From the NCBI GenBank assembly GCA_010093485.1, contig MU001498.1:735697-799696 (forward strand): a DNA stretch of 64,000 nt, written 5' to 3'. The number at the start of each line of letters is the position of its first letter. The stretch's first letter is position 1. Below are positions 30,437 to 44,100 of the stretch, one piece after another. The notes below the pieces were generated by a model. The model was not told the DNA's origin, ran no database searches, and saw only the letters and a program-made list of their open reading frames with translations. The translations under genes and the position numbers were made by a program. The stretch comes from Karstenula rhodostoma CBS 690.94 (lineage: Eukaryota > Ascomycota > Dothideomycetes > Pleosporales > Didymosphaeriaceae).

Positions 30437-31857
30437 GTTTCTTCGGTCATCGTAAGACCCGCTGCACTGCGCTGAGGTGACGGTAGAATATCAAACCCTA
30501 TAGCAGTTGCCAAGTACGGTAGATCAAGAAGCTGCTGGAGGAGTGCATCACCAATATGGCGCCGACACTAGAAAGCCTCGTCGTGATTTGTCTTACCCTA
30601 AAAACACCCAACCTCTCCATCAAATCAAATCAAATCAAATCAAACGTAAAGCGACAAGCTGTCTAGGCATGTCGCCTTGACCTTTGTTGTGAAGATGGGG
30701 ATGTGGCGTGGGAGAGAGGGGCGCATTTCTGTTCAGCTGCTGGGCCTCGACGCGCAGATTTGAGTCCGGCACAGCTGCAGAATCAAGCAGGGGTGAGGAA
30801 CCGTAGCACATTGACAGCGCAACCGTAGTTATGCATTACCCGTCGTGATCGTCACTCATCAATCGCAAAGCCATCCTCGAACTCGAACGTACAAGAACGT
30901 ATCGTACCGCTCGAAAAGCACCCGTCTTTTCACCAAACCTCGACGTCAAAAGCGCATGGAAGACTCGAAGGAGAAAGAGAGAATAAAGCGATCTACTTCC
31001 AGGTCGCGGGAGAGATAGCATATTGTTGACCCCGCAGTAGCGCCAGAGCTTGCGCAAGCTCGAACCACATCAACGTTATGTCTTGCTTTGACACGCTGGG
31101 ACTTGACCAGATCGGTCCTGCCCACATCACTGTCCGCACCATGCCATGCCATAGACATCCCCGCGCGCATCTGGCCAGGCTCCAGCCCATCCTTCTGCTT
31201 GCGGCCCACGCTGAGGTACCCGCAACGCCCATACCACACTGCCGCCTCCAGAAAATTTCCGACCATACACGAAGTAAGCCTCCCATTTGACCCGATCCCC
31301 GTGACCACACTCTCATGCGCAGAAAGAACCAAAGATGAAGAAAAGGAGCACCCGCATGCAGAAAAAAGGGAGGGAGACAGTCGCACTTGATGCGCGAAGC
31401 CTAAGAAACCAAAGCGTTCCCGATTCCCATCCTAAGATGTTCGTGCCAATCCCCGACTTTTGTGTCCGTCCCCTTGCTGCAAGAAAAGCATTTGCATTTC
31501 GTCTGCTCGTTGACCGTCGTGTGTCGAAAGATAACATAAAGGCTGAAAGATATTGCGCATCTAGGGAACCTGCCCGCGAGTTGCATTGACAGGACGGGGA
31601 GGACCATGTTGCGGAAGAAAAGCAAATCGTGCTATTCGCAGCAATGTGAATAGCGTTCGTAACATTTTCAGACGAGCTCAGATATTGCAGGGAAAGGGCG
31701 TACAGTCGGCGTACCCATCCAAGGCACCGGCGCCGAAATGAGACTTCTGATCGTTTACATCTTCCCATGTGGACGCCGACGTCCTCGTGAGCGGAGCACA
31801 CTGGAGGCCACGCCGCAGAATAAACATGATGTCGTAAAGCATGCAGGCGAGACTGGT

Positions 31858-33385
31858 TTAATCCAGCCGCGCCATCATCTGGTCCTTGGTCAAAGGCTTG
31901 AAGTTGGGCGACTCGAAATCCAAGCCTTGTTGTAGGAGCCGGGGCTTGATGTGCGCGGGTACGAGCTGCTGGTTCAGATGGGGCGCAATGGACAGTTCTG
32001 ACAAAGTTTAGGATTGCAACACGAAACGTAGCGCGAGGTAGCACTTACCGTGATGAGTGAAATTGAACAGCTCAGGTAGATCCCTTGTGGCGCCGTTGGG
32101 GTGACGAGAATCCGGGAGCCGAGTTTGCGGGTCCCTCAGCTCATCGAAGAAAGGCTGCACCATCGCATCGACTGCTGACAGGCGCTGGGTGGGCGTGTAC
32201 TCCAGCAGCTTCGAGATGAGTTCGATTGCACTGGGGTCAGCTTTCCGGAACACCTGCACGGGTCAGCTGCAGGTCAACAAGGCATTGCACCAAAGTCTGC
32301 TCCTACCTTGTTGAATGGGTGAGGCTTAATCTGGGGAAACTTGTGCTCCATGTAGTTGGGGTTCATGGTGCGGATCTGGTCGCGCGTGGGCGTGCCGAGA
32401 ACTTTGATGATCTCAACCAATTGGTCGATGCCCGATTCGCCGGGGAACAGCGGCTGGCCAAGCATGAGCTCGGCCATGACGCAACCGGTTGACCACACAT
32501 CTGTAGCCGCTGTCAGTCATGTCACCTGGGAGTGACGTGGAGGACGTACCGATCTTGGTGGTGTAATTGGTGGCGCCGAAGATGAGCTCGGGTGCACGGT
32601 AGTACCTCGAGCAGATGTACGACACATTGGGCTCATTCTCGACGAGAATTTTGGCGCTGCCGAAATCGCAGAGCTTCAGGACGCCCGTCGAAGGGTCGAG
32701 CAGCAGATTCTGCGGCTTGATATCCCTGTGGCAGATGCCTTGCGAGTGGATGTAGGCAAGCGAGCGGAAGAGCTGGTACGTGTACAGCTTGGTCTCGAGA
32801 ATGGGCATGACCGTCTTCATCTTGTTGAAGTAGCGTGATGCGCGGTACACGGTCTCGGGCACATACTCGAGCACAAGGTTGAGGTAGACCTCGTCCTTCT
32901 GTGGCTATCGCGGTCAGCAGAGCTACGACACGGGGACGGCGGGGTGAGCAAACACGTACGCGGTCGCCATTGTTGTAGAAGAAAGCCTTGAGCTCGACTA
33001 TGTTGGGGTGGCGCACGATGCGCATGATCTGAAGTTCACGGTTCTGGCACGAGTCAGCCTTGGGTTGCTGGCGAAAGCGGATACGTCACATGGGCGACCC
33101 ACCTTGAAGCGCTTGTCCTGCAGCACACGCTTGATGGCCGCGTCCTCCCCGCTGGGAGACAGCTTGGTCTGGAAAACGACGCCAAAGGAGCCATTGCCGA
33201 CGATTTTGCACTGCGTGTAGGCGAGGTCTTTGTAGTCGCCCGTCACGCCGTCCTGCACCTTCTCGCGGATGATCTCTGGTGGGTATTAGCATTGGGAGGG
33301 GGAGGGAACGCGGGGGTTGGGGCAATGGCAGGTACGCACCTCCCATTCTCAGTGACGAAAAGGCCGATGGCCGGTTCTGGGTCAT
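31858..33385 (-). CDS. Glycogen synthase kinase 3 homologue (Ser/Thr kinase)
   Basis: Seven exons, 33385-33340, 33275-33103, 33043-32960, 32898-32550, 32500-32307, 32253-32049 and 31997-31858, all in phase, 396 residues, the family length. Gly-rich loop VGNGSFGVV (42-49), ATP lysine AIKRV (Lys64), catalytic [10 protein letters not shown] (158-164), DFGSAK, and the activation loop [20 protein letters not shown] with the GSK3 regulatory tyrosine (Tyr195). The C-lobe reads [23 protein letters not shown]3 phosphorylates primed substrates and in fungi controls development, stress response and virulence traits. Both ends are short, as in fungal members. The intron-rich, highly conserved gene contrasts with the accessory genes to its left. 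Confidence 0.96.
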
Positions 33386-34063
33386 TGTACGGCGAGCGGC
33401 AAAAGAGGGGAATGGATTCGGCCTGCGCGCGCGGGTCGAGTGTTATGGGGCGGAGGGTTCGCTGCGGCTGTCGGGGTCGTTGTGGTGAGCGCGGCGGCGG
33501 GGCGTGCGAAGAGAAGCCGTTGTGGGCAGGGCGCGGGTGGAGCTGGGGTGGTTGTGTTGTCGTGTGGCGGGCAGGAAATTGGGAGCAGCAGTCGGCGGGC
33601 GGGCGTGTGGCTGAGGCGCTCGCGAACACGGTCGTGGCGGCGTGAAGAGCACGGCAGTGAAGCGGGGGCGGGGGCAGGTAGGAATTGAGTTTGTGGGTGA
33701 CTAAATGGATTGCAGGAGCGTGAAGGTAGGATGGAGGTGAGTAGTGACGAGAGGGTGGGCCGGCGGCGAGAGGGGTCGAAGTCGCTTGCTCGCACTACTA
33801 CTGGAGCGGGCGGGCGACGGCACTCCTCAGGTGATCTGCCGTCTGCGTGGTACGCTGACGATGCAGATGCAAATGATGGCAACGACGGCGACGCAGTCGA
33901 TGCAGAGACGGGCGGGCGAGGGTCGAGCAGCCAGCAGCGAGCAGCGGCGGGACTGGACGGGCGGGCGGTGCGAGGCGCTGATGGGGATGGGCAGCTTCCT
34001 CGAGACTGCACGTCGGGTTCACGACAGTTCTTTGAAGAGCCCCAAGCCGCCGCCTACGGGCCT

Positions 34064-34095
34064 GGCACATGGGCACATGGGCACATGGGCACATG
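34064..34095. repeat. Heptanucleotide tandem repeat (GGCACAT)n
   Basis: Four uninterrupted units. Confidence 0.9.
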
Positions 34096-34444
34096 ATGAC
34101 TTTTGTTTTCAGAGCGACCCACTACGCAGCGCGCGTGGCTGCAAAGTTCAAACCGCTTCGCCCACGCCTCGCCGCAGCGCGTCTGTGCCTGCCGTCGCCG
34201 CCGTCGCAGTCAGTTGCAGCAGCAGAGCAGAGCAGAGCAGAGCAGAGGGCAGGTGCACCCGCCCGGGGCCTCGCACAACACGACACGACACCAGCAGCCT
34301 CGTTGCCGCCAGCAGCGTCGTCGTCGGTCCGTCGCCAGGCGCACCAGATGTTGTCTCGTCCCTGTGTCGTCACTCGCCGGCTGCTGCCCGGCCATGCACA
34401 GCACAGCAGGGCGCGTTGCTGCACGACCCCAGGCCGCCGCCCGC

Positions 34445-34496
34445 CTCACCCTCACGCTCACCCTCACCCTCACGCTCACCCTCACGCTCACCCTCA
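34445..34496. repeat. Hexanucleotide tandem repeat (CTCACC/CTCACG)n
   Basis: Alternating CCTCACC and CGCTCACC-type hexamers, about eight units. Resembles telomere-like C-rich sequence only superficially. Confidence 0.85.
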
Positions 34497-35073
34497 TCTG
34501 GCCATGGTTTGGGCGTCTCGTCGTGGCCGGGTTGCTGGCTACCTCCCCTTCCCGCGGCTGGTCGGCTGGCTGCGCTGCACCCCTCGTTTGTAGCTTTCTC
34601 CGAAACGGCGTGCGAGCCCGGCCGCCAGGCACTCCCTGGGAGCCGCAACTCTAGTCTCTAGTCTCTGCCGCCGTGTCGCTCGTCCACACTCCAGCCCCAT
34701 AAGTGCTCCAGCCTCGTGTGTAGGCGACAAGCCATTGTTCAACGGCGCCGCCATTGCCGGGAGGCCCGCGCGCAATGAACCACGGCGGCCCAGCGTTGCA
34801 CACCAAGAGGGAGAGGGTGCAGCTCGTCGACTGATCGAGTCCAAGGTGCAGCTCGACGACCCAGGGGGCCAGCGCCATGACACGGTTCCCCGACGCCCCG
34901 GCCTCAGCAAGCGCGGCCATGGACTGGTTAGATGGATACTGGGTGCTGTGTACACTGTAGGTAGCATGTACATGTACAGTCCTCTCGTCGCGTCTCGCCG
35001 TAGCGTCGCACGGCACGTGAAGGCGAGAAGCACCATGCACGTGAGCTCGGGCGTCTCCAGCGTTGCACCGCCC

Positions 35074-35104
35074 CAGTCAGTCAGTCAGTCAGTCAGTCAG
35101 TCAG
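35074..35104. repeat. Tetranucleotide microsatellite (CAGT)n
   Basis: About seven perfect units. Confidence 0.9.
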
Positions 35105-37197
35105 CGCACTTTTGGCAGCAAATGCTTCGGTGCCCGCAACGGCCAATGTCCAAGCCCACGCACTTAGCGTCAGCCCGCATGCCGCCTGCCCCGCTCCGGA
35201 CTAGCCGCCCGCGCTAACGGATTGCGCGTAGCTGTGGTACCATCAGTCGGGCGAACCTCGAGTGAACGGGAGCCGAACAAGCAATCTGCCAGGGGTAAAT
35301 CGCACATTAGCCGCCTTGTCACCCATGTCAACTCGCCCAAGATCGACTTGAGGAGCAGAGCAGATCGACATCTTCCATCTTCACCCAACAACGCCGAACT
35401 TGCCTCTGTCGTTTCTGCTTCGTCACGCCCCACGACTTGTGCTGAAGGACCCTGTCCATGAAACGTGCCTTCGCGCTATGCCCACTGCCTTCATCCGTGT
35501 ATCGTCCTTCCTCAGCTACCTCAGCCTCACCAATCAACCACCTAACAAGCACCGAGCCATCTATTCAACACTCTCACTTACCACCGAGCACATTCTCCAA
35601 GCCAAGCTCCAAAAACATCTGGAATCAATCCCATGTCGCTGCATCTCTCCATGCAGCGAATACTTTCTTCCTTGCTTGATTCGCTTGCCCACGCTCGACA
35701 TTGCAGGTTGATGTTTTCAGCAGAGCCCTCGAGCACGCGCCTAAGCATTCTCATCACACTGCATAGCCAGCATTGACGAAGAATGCGGGTTATCACGAGG
35801 GCGTTGTTAAATACCGCGACGGCTGGCTGCAACCCGACGTGGAGGCGGGCTATTGGGCCGGGCCGTGCCGGGTTGGCGTGGTAAAGTGCGGGCTGAGGAC
35901 GACGTTGGGGCGGAAATCGCCTTGGTTGTGAATGTCTTACTGGCCGTCATTTCGAACCTGTGTGACTACGAGGGACCTTTGAGCGACCCAAGCCGTGACT
36001 GTCCGCACACCTTTGTTGACTGTGCTGAGAAAGGTACTGTTCATTCACGACATCATCGCTTCTCTACCAGCAGCCACTACTCAACCATCGACGAGAGCTC
36101 AACTTGACTACATGGTGCCATGTCGGGCGACCAGACCAACTACTCAAACAGAGTAGAATCGGAAAATAATCTCCGCGCTCATCTCCCACGTCAAGCCCAG
36201 TACCACATCCTATAGTAGCTACCTAATACCCCAGAGTGGATACGACGCGTGTAGGAGACGCGTCACTGCTTACGATAAGAGAGTTCGCCAGAGGATGCTT
36301 GGATGAGGTATTCGATTGGGCAGTCCTTTCTACTTAGTATTGTAGCTCTTTGAGCGCGAGAGATAGACTATGACGTTGACTTCCCGGTACAAACGCGATT
36401 GTTTGTGCTAGCTGGGTTGTAGAGCAAGAAGCTGTTCTGGCTTGTATACAGCCTCAGGAGCAAGATTACGTGAACGACATTTTTGGCTGTACCTTTTGCG
36501 AGGTGCGGCAAGCAAGACCAACCAACCACTTTCCCACAATGACAGTGTTACGCGCCTTGACCGTCGGTGATATCTCCCCTCGGAATGGTGAGGTGGTCCG
36601 TAGTAAGTCCTCCAGGTTCACTGCAGTACATGTTCCTCATGTTCTTGTGACAACAAGTGGTGCATTTATCTCGTTTCGCCACCACCTCCTTGATTTCGAG
36701 GAATCCAGTCGGTACCTCGAGCTGCACTAGCTTCGCGCTGGTGGTTTTATCAGTGGGTGGCTATCTTGGGGATGGTGCTAATCGTAGGGAGTGCTGGTAA
36801 CCATGTTTCCTTCCTTTCTCTATCCTTCATCCACGTGGTCACATTTTTCTGCTCGCGGGAGCTTGGACTGTGCAATACTGCAGGATGATGAAGGAGAGGT
36901 TTCCAAGGCATCGCATGTTGGAGATGTTGATGCTGGAGGTGCTGCCACTCTGTTGTCGCGCTCTTTCGGTCTGGGCTTGCTCTGTACGCCCAAGACATCC
37001 ATCATTTCGTTGTGTGTCAACACATAAAACCACCAAGGCTGTAATACGAGACATTCTCGCTTTCCCAACACCAATGTCCCATTCGCTCTTCTTGCCTCCT
37101 CGGGACGGTCTTGGCGCTCCGTCCCAGACCTCGGTTCATCCAATGTCACCTCAAGTATCCATGAAGCCGTCGCGCTCGAAGCTTTCCCCCTCCCCAC

Positions 37198-37977
37198 ATG
37201 CGCAGAGCCACGATGACCAAGCTCCGCATACTCTGCCTCCACGGCTTCACCTCCAACGGCGCCGTGCACGCGCACCAGCTCCGGCGCCTCACCTCTCAAC
37301 TGCCCGACTACGACTTCCTCTTCCCCTCAGGCCCGCACCAGGTCAACATCGCAGACCAAATGGACATGACCACGCCAGCCAACCAAGCCTGGTCTTCCAT
37401 CGTCACATCCGCGTCCGCTTCCGGCCACAGGGCGTGGTGGTTCGCGCGTGACGGGGACACGAAATCCAAGACCGGCGGCGGCTTCGTCGGCATCGAGGAG
37501 TCGCTCGCGTACCTCGCTGCTTACATCCAGGAGCGCGGCCCGGTCCACGCGATATGGGGATTCAGTCAGGGCGCGTGCCTCGCGGGCTTGCTGTGTGCGC
37601 TGCTGCAGTCCAAACACGCAGCGCATCCGCTTCGTAGATATCTGGAGGCGCCCGTCGACCTGGGCATCCCGACTCCGCTGGCGGGTGTCGTCTTCTCGGG
37701 CTTCCGCGCGCGCTATGCTCGGTATGACGACTTGTATGAGCCTGGTATCGACGTGCCTGTGCTGCATGTGCTGGGGGAGCAGGACGCGCTTGTGCGCAGC
37801 GAACGCAGCGAGGCGTTGCTAAGAGTCTGTAAGAGTAGTGAGCGGATCGTTCATCCTGGGGGACATGGCATTCCCAAGGGAGAAGCGGACATGGCGAAGA
37901 TTGTAGAGTTTACGAGAAAATACGTGAGGAGTGGGAGCGAGAGTGGTGGGTTTTCATTTGCACAGGCGTTGATATGA
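37198..37977 (+). CDS. FSH1-family serine hydrolase
   Basis: A single exon of 259 residues. It starts LRILCLHGFTSNGAVHAHQL, the oxyanion-hole strand of the FSH family. The nucleophile elbow is IWGFSQGACLAGLLCALL, and late catalytic elements are VLHVLGEQDALV (Asp) and IVHPGGHGIPKG (His). Family members (yeast Fsh1-3, dihydrofolate-reductase-linked proteins and biosynthetic-cluster hydrolases) are small cytosolic or nuclear esterases. A second in-frame ATG at 37213 has a better context and may be the true start. Flanks are gene-poor on both sides, so context does not suggest a pathway. Confidence 0.87.
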   Translation: MRRATMTKLRILCLHGFTSNGAVHAHQLRRLTSQLPDYDFLFPSGPHQVNIADQMDMTTPANQAWSSIVTSASASGHRAWWFARDGDTKSKTGGGFVGIEESLAYLAAYIQERGPVHAIWGFSQGACLAGLLCALLQSKHAAHPLRRYLEAPVDLGIPTPLAGVVFSGFRARYARYDDLYEPGIDVPVLHVLGEQDALVRSERSEALLRVCKSSERIVHPGGHGIPKGEADMAKIVEFTRKYVRSGSESGGFSFAQALI

Positions 37978-40430
37978 TCGCCCAGGTTGTGTTTTACTTT
38001 ATTCGCCTGGTCCGTTTAGACAAAGACTTCTCTGCTCTGTAGAGGATTAGAACTGATACCCCGGACTTTAGATCTCAAGGTCGAAATGCATTAGAATTAG
38101 GGATGCATGGTCCAGTGATTCAAAACGGACCTTTCTATGGTATCACCCCGTGAGACCTTAGAAGCTCGAGAAAACGCTTTTTGGAAGTTTGTTATCAACG
38201 TTAGTGACGAGGCCGAAGGATAAACCGCCAGGGATGGAAGCGAGAAGTCAAGAAGAGAAGGAGCAAATGAAGCACAGAGATACGAAGAGCTTCTTGTGGC
38301 GCATCTCTCCATGTGTTGGGTATTGGAAAATGTCATTTGCGATGCATGACAACAGTCGTTGCCCAACTCGTACTATCTCTTCCAGGGTGCTGCTCAAGAT
38401 CTCAAGATACGGTGCAGCAAGTTGACACACCGCAAAATTGATCAGCAACGTTTTGCACAAGGCTAATAAACCATGAACGACCTCTCAAATCGACATGGTT
38501 TCCCTTCCCAGGCATCATCAGGGCGGTCACCTATTCAGTCTATACCAAACCCCTTCCAATCCGCGATGTCTCACCCCTTAGCGACACAACCGCATCCAGC
38601 AGAACCACCAAACACGCTTAATCGCACCTCTCCATTACCAAAACCCAATGGCGCGGGATACGCATCCAGGAAAATGCGTTTCCCCGCTACCCTACAGTAT
38701 TTGCTATATCTTAGCGATTGTATATATAGTGCAGACCTTAAGGTATCCATCCCCAATCTTCCTTCCTTTTCTATTTACCACACCCGTACCTCCATTCCGA
38801 CATTCAATGATCGAAGACTGCCTACTTACGTTCACTATACATAATATATCCAAACCCACTTTTACCACATAACAAACCACCCACCACAAAAGCAGCATAC
38901 ATCCCACCACTCTCCTCCTCGCACCCCTATCCAGACTTCCCCAAATAAATCATCCCTGGCAGCGAGGTGACGGAAAACATGTCTTGACTCGACCCTTTGA
39001 TGTATCTCTCCTTCCCCTTCCCGCACAAACCCCCCGCTAGGTCTAACTCTCTAATAACTTTAACACCTACGCCGCAAACGTAGCCTTGCTCGGTAGATGC
39101 GGCGGCATGCGATGGGCTAGTCTGGAAATTTACAGTTCGCGCTGGATGCCGCGTAGGCAGGCGGGGAGCGCGGTTGATATCAGCAAGGAGAGGTAGGGAG
39201 ATGCGCGGTTGACGTGTCTGACGGGCAGTTTTTTAGCTTGACGGAGGCGTAGGGAGATGTGGGTGGTGGACAGGGGTGGCTGCGAGCGACGGGAGGGTTA
39301 GGAAGGAACTTGATAAGCGCAGATTGCGGCGCTGGTTTTAGGCGCGATTTGAACTTTTTAGTGAAGGGGTTGCGGGGTACGGAGGACGGTTAGCACGACT
39401 GTTTTTTAGGTGGTGTGGGGGTTTGTCTTGGGGCGAGGTGGTTATGGTTACAGGTGATGACCTGTTAGATTAGGTATAGCTGATTGTTGAATTGATGTCG
39501 GATATCGGTCGCTGAGTTGGTTCACGGACCGGGACGTCGATATTGAGGGGATTGGAATGAGTATATCCCTGCTTTACAGGATGTATGTACTAGCTTGCGG
39601 GAGACTGCAGATCTTATATTCGATACATGCAATATATATAGCATCAAACAAAAGTGCCCGCGATATTCGTCCACCGACACTGTCCGTACAAATGCCTTTC
39701 CTCTGCTTAAATAACAGTCCATTTGGATAGAGACATCCAGACAGTACCCTCAAATAACATCCAGACTTCACCATTTGCTCGAATTCGAGTCCAGACAGAC
39801 ACCCACGTTCGACTATATTTACAACTGCGTGCGTTGAGATTCCACAAATGCAGTTCCCAAGGCTATCTCCATCATCTCACAGAAAACCACATCGTGCGTT
39901 GTACATGTACTACTACATATGGAGAACGGGCTCAAGTACCCAGGCTGCCCTTTGTCCACTTTCCCATCACTTCCCCATCTCAAAATTTACGACCATCGCA
40001 GCGCGGTGGGAGATAACCTCTATATCTATTAATACATCCACACCTTTTTTTAATACGCTTGTTTTTGAGCTATTAGCTAGGGGAAGCACCTTTTTGTTAA
40101 CACTTTTGTCTCTACACTCGATAACTCGGTCTTTTTGTCATTATTTCCCTCCTGATACATCCACGCCCCCGCAAACCCACTATAGCAAGGCAACCCCCGC
40201 CCCGTCATCAAAACACATCTATATCCGCAAACAGTCACAATAGTATATACATCTCCCCACGCAATCCCAGTATAAGAACACCGCTATCCAGAGCTCAAGC
40301 GTCTTCCTCATTGCTACACACCCAACTATATAAAAACTTAATTAAACGCTCTCCCTCTGGGCTGTTCCTCACCGAGAGAGTGAAGTTTAAGTCTAAGCCC
40401 TACCTTCCACCCTCCGCCTCCCCATCCTAT

Positions 40431-40460
40431 CCCATCCCATCCCATCCCATCCCATCCCAT
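40431..40460. repeat. Pentanucleotide microsatellite (CCCAT)n
   Basis: Six tandem units followed by a degraded one. Confidence 0.9.
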
Positions 40461-40821
40461 TCACCCACCATCGCCACCGCCACCGCCACCGCCACCCATA
40501 AGCCCCCCCTCAACCACACCGAAACCACCCCAACACCCGCTGCTACATCGCACATCAGCCATCCCCACGCCCCTCAACCTCGGCACAAAAACCCCAGCCC
40601 CTCGCAGTGTACGTCATCAAGCCACAGAGGCCCTCCACAAACGGTACGCGAATGACGTCGGCGGAGTCCGGTCCCCGGTCCCCAGTCCCCAGGACCCGGT
40701 CTCCGCCTGCACCTGCGTCGTAGATAGCAGCTAGGGCTATGCCACACGGAAGACTAACCACCGTATCCGTCGTTCCCATACACGTACGTTGTCCGGGTGT
40801 CTCTTGCGCGCGGTTAGTTGT

Positions 40822-40852
40822 CATACCATACCATACCATACCATGCCATGCC
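40822..40852. repeat. Pentanucleotide microsatellite (ACCAT)n
   Basis: About six units, the last two changed to GCCAT. Confidence 0.85.
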
Positions 40853-40997
40853 AGCTATATACATGTAGCCGCGGGTATGTGCAAGCGTTCATAATCCCCA
40901 TTTACAGAAACAGGACCCTGCTCTAGCCATATATAGGCAGCCTGCGATATACATACTACCATACGCTTCCTTTCTTCAAACTCCACAAAGTTGCTGT

Positions 40998-41034
40998 ATC
41001 GTTTTGCGGCGGCTTGCAGAAGCTCGCGGAGGGT
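40998..41034. repeat. Segment resembling the 5.4-kb motif
   Basis: ATCGTTTTGCGGCGGCTTGC plus AGAAGCTCGCGGA is close to the segment at 5418-5450. On the reverse strand both read LRELL(E/Q)AAAKR when translated. Origin unknown. Confidence 0.5.
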
Positions 41035-41074
41035 TGACAAGTGATGGGGAAAACGGGAAGTTAAAACTCACCCC

Positions 41075-41100
41075 CGTATCGTATCGTATCGTATCGTATC
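41075..41100. repeat. Pentanucleotide microsatellite (GTATC)n
   Basis: Five tandem units. Confidence 0.9.
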
Positions 41101-44100
41101 GTGGGCACAGCTCGTTGGCTGCAGGATCAGGAAGCAGGTGCTCTTGCTTGTAGAGTGGGCGGGTGCTGGGTCAGGGATATTGTGATGGAGGGTCTTGCGC
41201 GAGGTGGAGGACTTGGATTTGGATGTCCCTGGTGGGCAAGTTGGTAGGTGAGATAACGACGTAACGAGGTAATGCAGTGCAGGGAAGTGATGTGCTATAC
41301 AAGCTGTGTAATAGTAGGTAAGAGGTGATTACAGATTGCAGAGCTAGGGGGGGGGGGGCTAGTATTGTGTTGCCCGAGGAAGTCCACGATGAGATAGACG
41401 ATACGCCCACTCGATATGCAGCGACGTGTCTCCACGTGGGTCACAGTAGAGCTGCAACCATGCATTGCAAGTCCAACAACCAAGCAGTGCGTTGCTCCGC
41501 CCTGTTGCGGGCGGTCTTCTACGACTACGTAAAGAGCAGTGACGTGACGGAACGTGATCAACGCCTACCACCACCGAAGCTGATCTACTCAGAACGAACC
41601 GAAGAAGATGAAAACTTTGCGCTGTAGTAGGAATCCCAGTCAACTCGCGAGGGTCTCTCGTATCTCACTCTCAGCACCTCAATATCAAGCTCGAGCCTTG
41701 ACCTGTTGGAAACAATCTAGACCACCGCCGCAGTGTATGGGCAGGCCTATTTCGCATTCTACGCTCTAGATCATCTCGCCACTCTAGTTCATTCCAGGTC
41801 GTCCAGTGCGAGGCCCGAGCCAAGTATCGGGGAATACTAGCCAGGGGCGACCGAGGTCACTTGGATCATAAGTGCATACGCGTCTCAGTACTCATTATTA
41901 CGAGGACCTATGCAAGTACTGCATACAACACACCAGAATAAATATCGCCTCAGTTTGCGCTAGCGGCACGCCGAATGCTGAGTGAGATTACGCGTCACTG
42001 GCTATTAGGTGAGGGGATAGAGGGCTAGAGGAAGGAGCAAAACAAGGAAGTGCGAGGCGTTATGCAGATATAATCGATATCACTACCAGAATCAGACTAC
42101 GCTGAGTGTACTAGAGGCGAGTAACCTTATGGAGTTCGGGCCGTAGGGTGACCTTCCTCTAGTGTGTGAACTGTTCTAGAAGAGGGAAGCAGATCGATCA
42201 TATGCCCATGTGATGCGCACGCTCTCCTTTGCTCTTCGACGCCGACGTTCAATGCCCATTCAGCTAGCTCATCGATAGTGCTGTACAGCTAGGCCCAATT
42301 GGACAGCAGCTTCGGTATGCCTGTTATGGTACGCTTCTGCGCGGAGGTGTGCGAGCCGACGTGGGAATCCTCTGTACGATGTGCAGATCTGCGCACCTGC
42401 AACGTTGATCCCGTATCGGAAGTTGTCGCCGTTTTGCTAGAGATCGCTAGACTAATTCTTCTTGGGCTAGAGGCCGTGCTCTTCCGGGACTGGTACCATG
42501 AGCTCTGGGGAGAAAATAGTACGACGAACAGATCAAAGTACGGCCAAAGTGCGGACAACGAGACAGACTTAGACCCTGAGTTGCGCGAACGAGGGATGGG
42601 CCGTAGGCACAGACGTCCCTCGTGGCAAGCCGCGAGCTGATACAGCGGGCAGAACCTTATGGCGATGCTCCACAGCGCCTTCGCTCGGACAGCAAGGAAG
42701 TTCTCTCTTTCTATCTCCGGCGGGTGGCAACGCTGGAGGCGTGTTTCTTGCAGCTGTCAATGTAGTGAAGATGATGGTGCCCGGGATGGATAGCTTCTGG
42801 AGAATGCAACGATTAGACGGTGATGCATCGGGCGTACGGCACCGAATTCGCACCACCAATCACCGGAGGTCGGAAACTGTCGCAACCATGGAATCGTGGG
42901 GACGAACACTTCCCTTGGCGGCGATGGACGCTTCAGCATGAATGTGGTGTGTCCGCTGAAGCGAAGGATGTGCGGGTAGTTCTGAGTCGTGCGTGAGACG
43001 TATCCGAAGAGGAACCCATGCTTGGGGCGGGTTCTGTGTCGTGTTCACAGCTGTGCGATATGAAACGCCACGCCATAGTTATCTGCGTGCAGTAAAGGTG
43101 CCACGGACTGCATTGTCCAGCACGAAAATGGGAAGGTATCGGTTCGATAGCCGGTGCCGTTTTAGACTGCACTGTCGGGGAAACTGTCGGGGAAACTGTT
43201 GAGCATCAGGTGCGCCTGCATGAGTGTGCAGCAGCAGCGTGGCGACCTGACAGTATTGACTGCAGTGACGTGCATGGTCCTAGTCTGGTGACCGGCGAGC
43301 CCAAGATTTCAAAACGAATGCCAGAGGAGCCTTCGCGCTAATCCTTACGAGATCGACAGGTCGCTCGAAGATCATGCTCTGGCGCACTAAAGGGATCTAC
43401 GAATTTTGTCGACAATCCAGCGCAACTAATCCTCTAGCGCGGCATCCTCGCTCCATAACTAATAGCGTTTGGTTCCTGGCCGGCTCTGCAGGCGGTGCAG
43501 CGCCATGACCGAAACAGGAACCCCCCCCGTTTGCTCGGAGCGACTAGCGAAGCGTTACCGCGGTTGTTTTGGCAGCCAAGAGCTCTCGTGGGGAGAGTCC
43601 ATTCATAACGATGCGATGGCGTCATGTGCACCGGAAAATTGAAGGGGAAGTGAAGATCTCCAGATCATGTGGGGTGGACCAACTGTGGAAGCTCGGGTGG
43701 TTCCAAGATACCTAGGTATCGAAACATTAGGTGATCGTGGTGGCTGTTGCAGTGGCGTCCGCCCCCGGAGCTTGTCCTCCATCATGGCATGACATCGGCA
43801 CAATTGGCGATGATTTCTTCGTCCTGGTGGGCCTCATGATATGCTGTACCTGAAAAGAAGGCTGAGGTCATCGGGGACGGCGGCATGGTGCAGATGTAGC
43901 TACACTGCCAAGACCGCCACGTGCTGCGGTGGATTTCCGCTCCACGGCGCCAGGAAAGTTCTCGTCAAGCGTCCTCATCCAGCCTAAGGGGATATCTGGC
44001 GCGTGCAGACTGGCCCCGACGAAGTCGTTTGAAGCTCATAAAGGAGAAAGCCTCGGAGTTTTCTTTGTCGTTGGTGAACGTTGGACGATTTGGGGCTTTT

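Larger units (their letters stand above)
33386..37197. other. Intergenic region between GSK3 and FSH1-type hydrolase
   Basis: 3.8 kb without a supported gene. 33.4-35.2 kb is very GC-rich and carries simple repeats: GGCACAT x4 (34064-34095), AGCAG tract (34219-34248), CTCACC/CTCACG tract (about 34445-34496) and CAGT x7 (35074-35104). Long open frames on both strands here are low-complexity and overlapping. It probably contains the GSK3 promoter and 5' leader on the left and the FSH1 promoter on the right. Confidence 0.5.

Noticed and set aside
31088..31390. Open frames on both strands between CBP80 and GSK3
   Set aside because: Short, mirror-image shadows without recognisable motifs.
34445..34496. 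Telomere-like repeat
   Set aside because: CTCACC/CTCACG units do not match the CCCTAA repeat of filamentous fungi.
33744..34661. 305-codon open frame upstream of GSK3
   Set aside because: Composition follows simple repeats (GCACAT, AGCAG, CTCACC) and overlapping frames are equally long on both strands.
36820..37299. 159-codon reverse open frame
   Set aside because: Antisense to the promoter and start of the FSH1-type gene, no motif.
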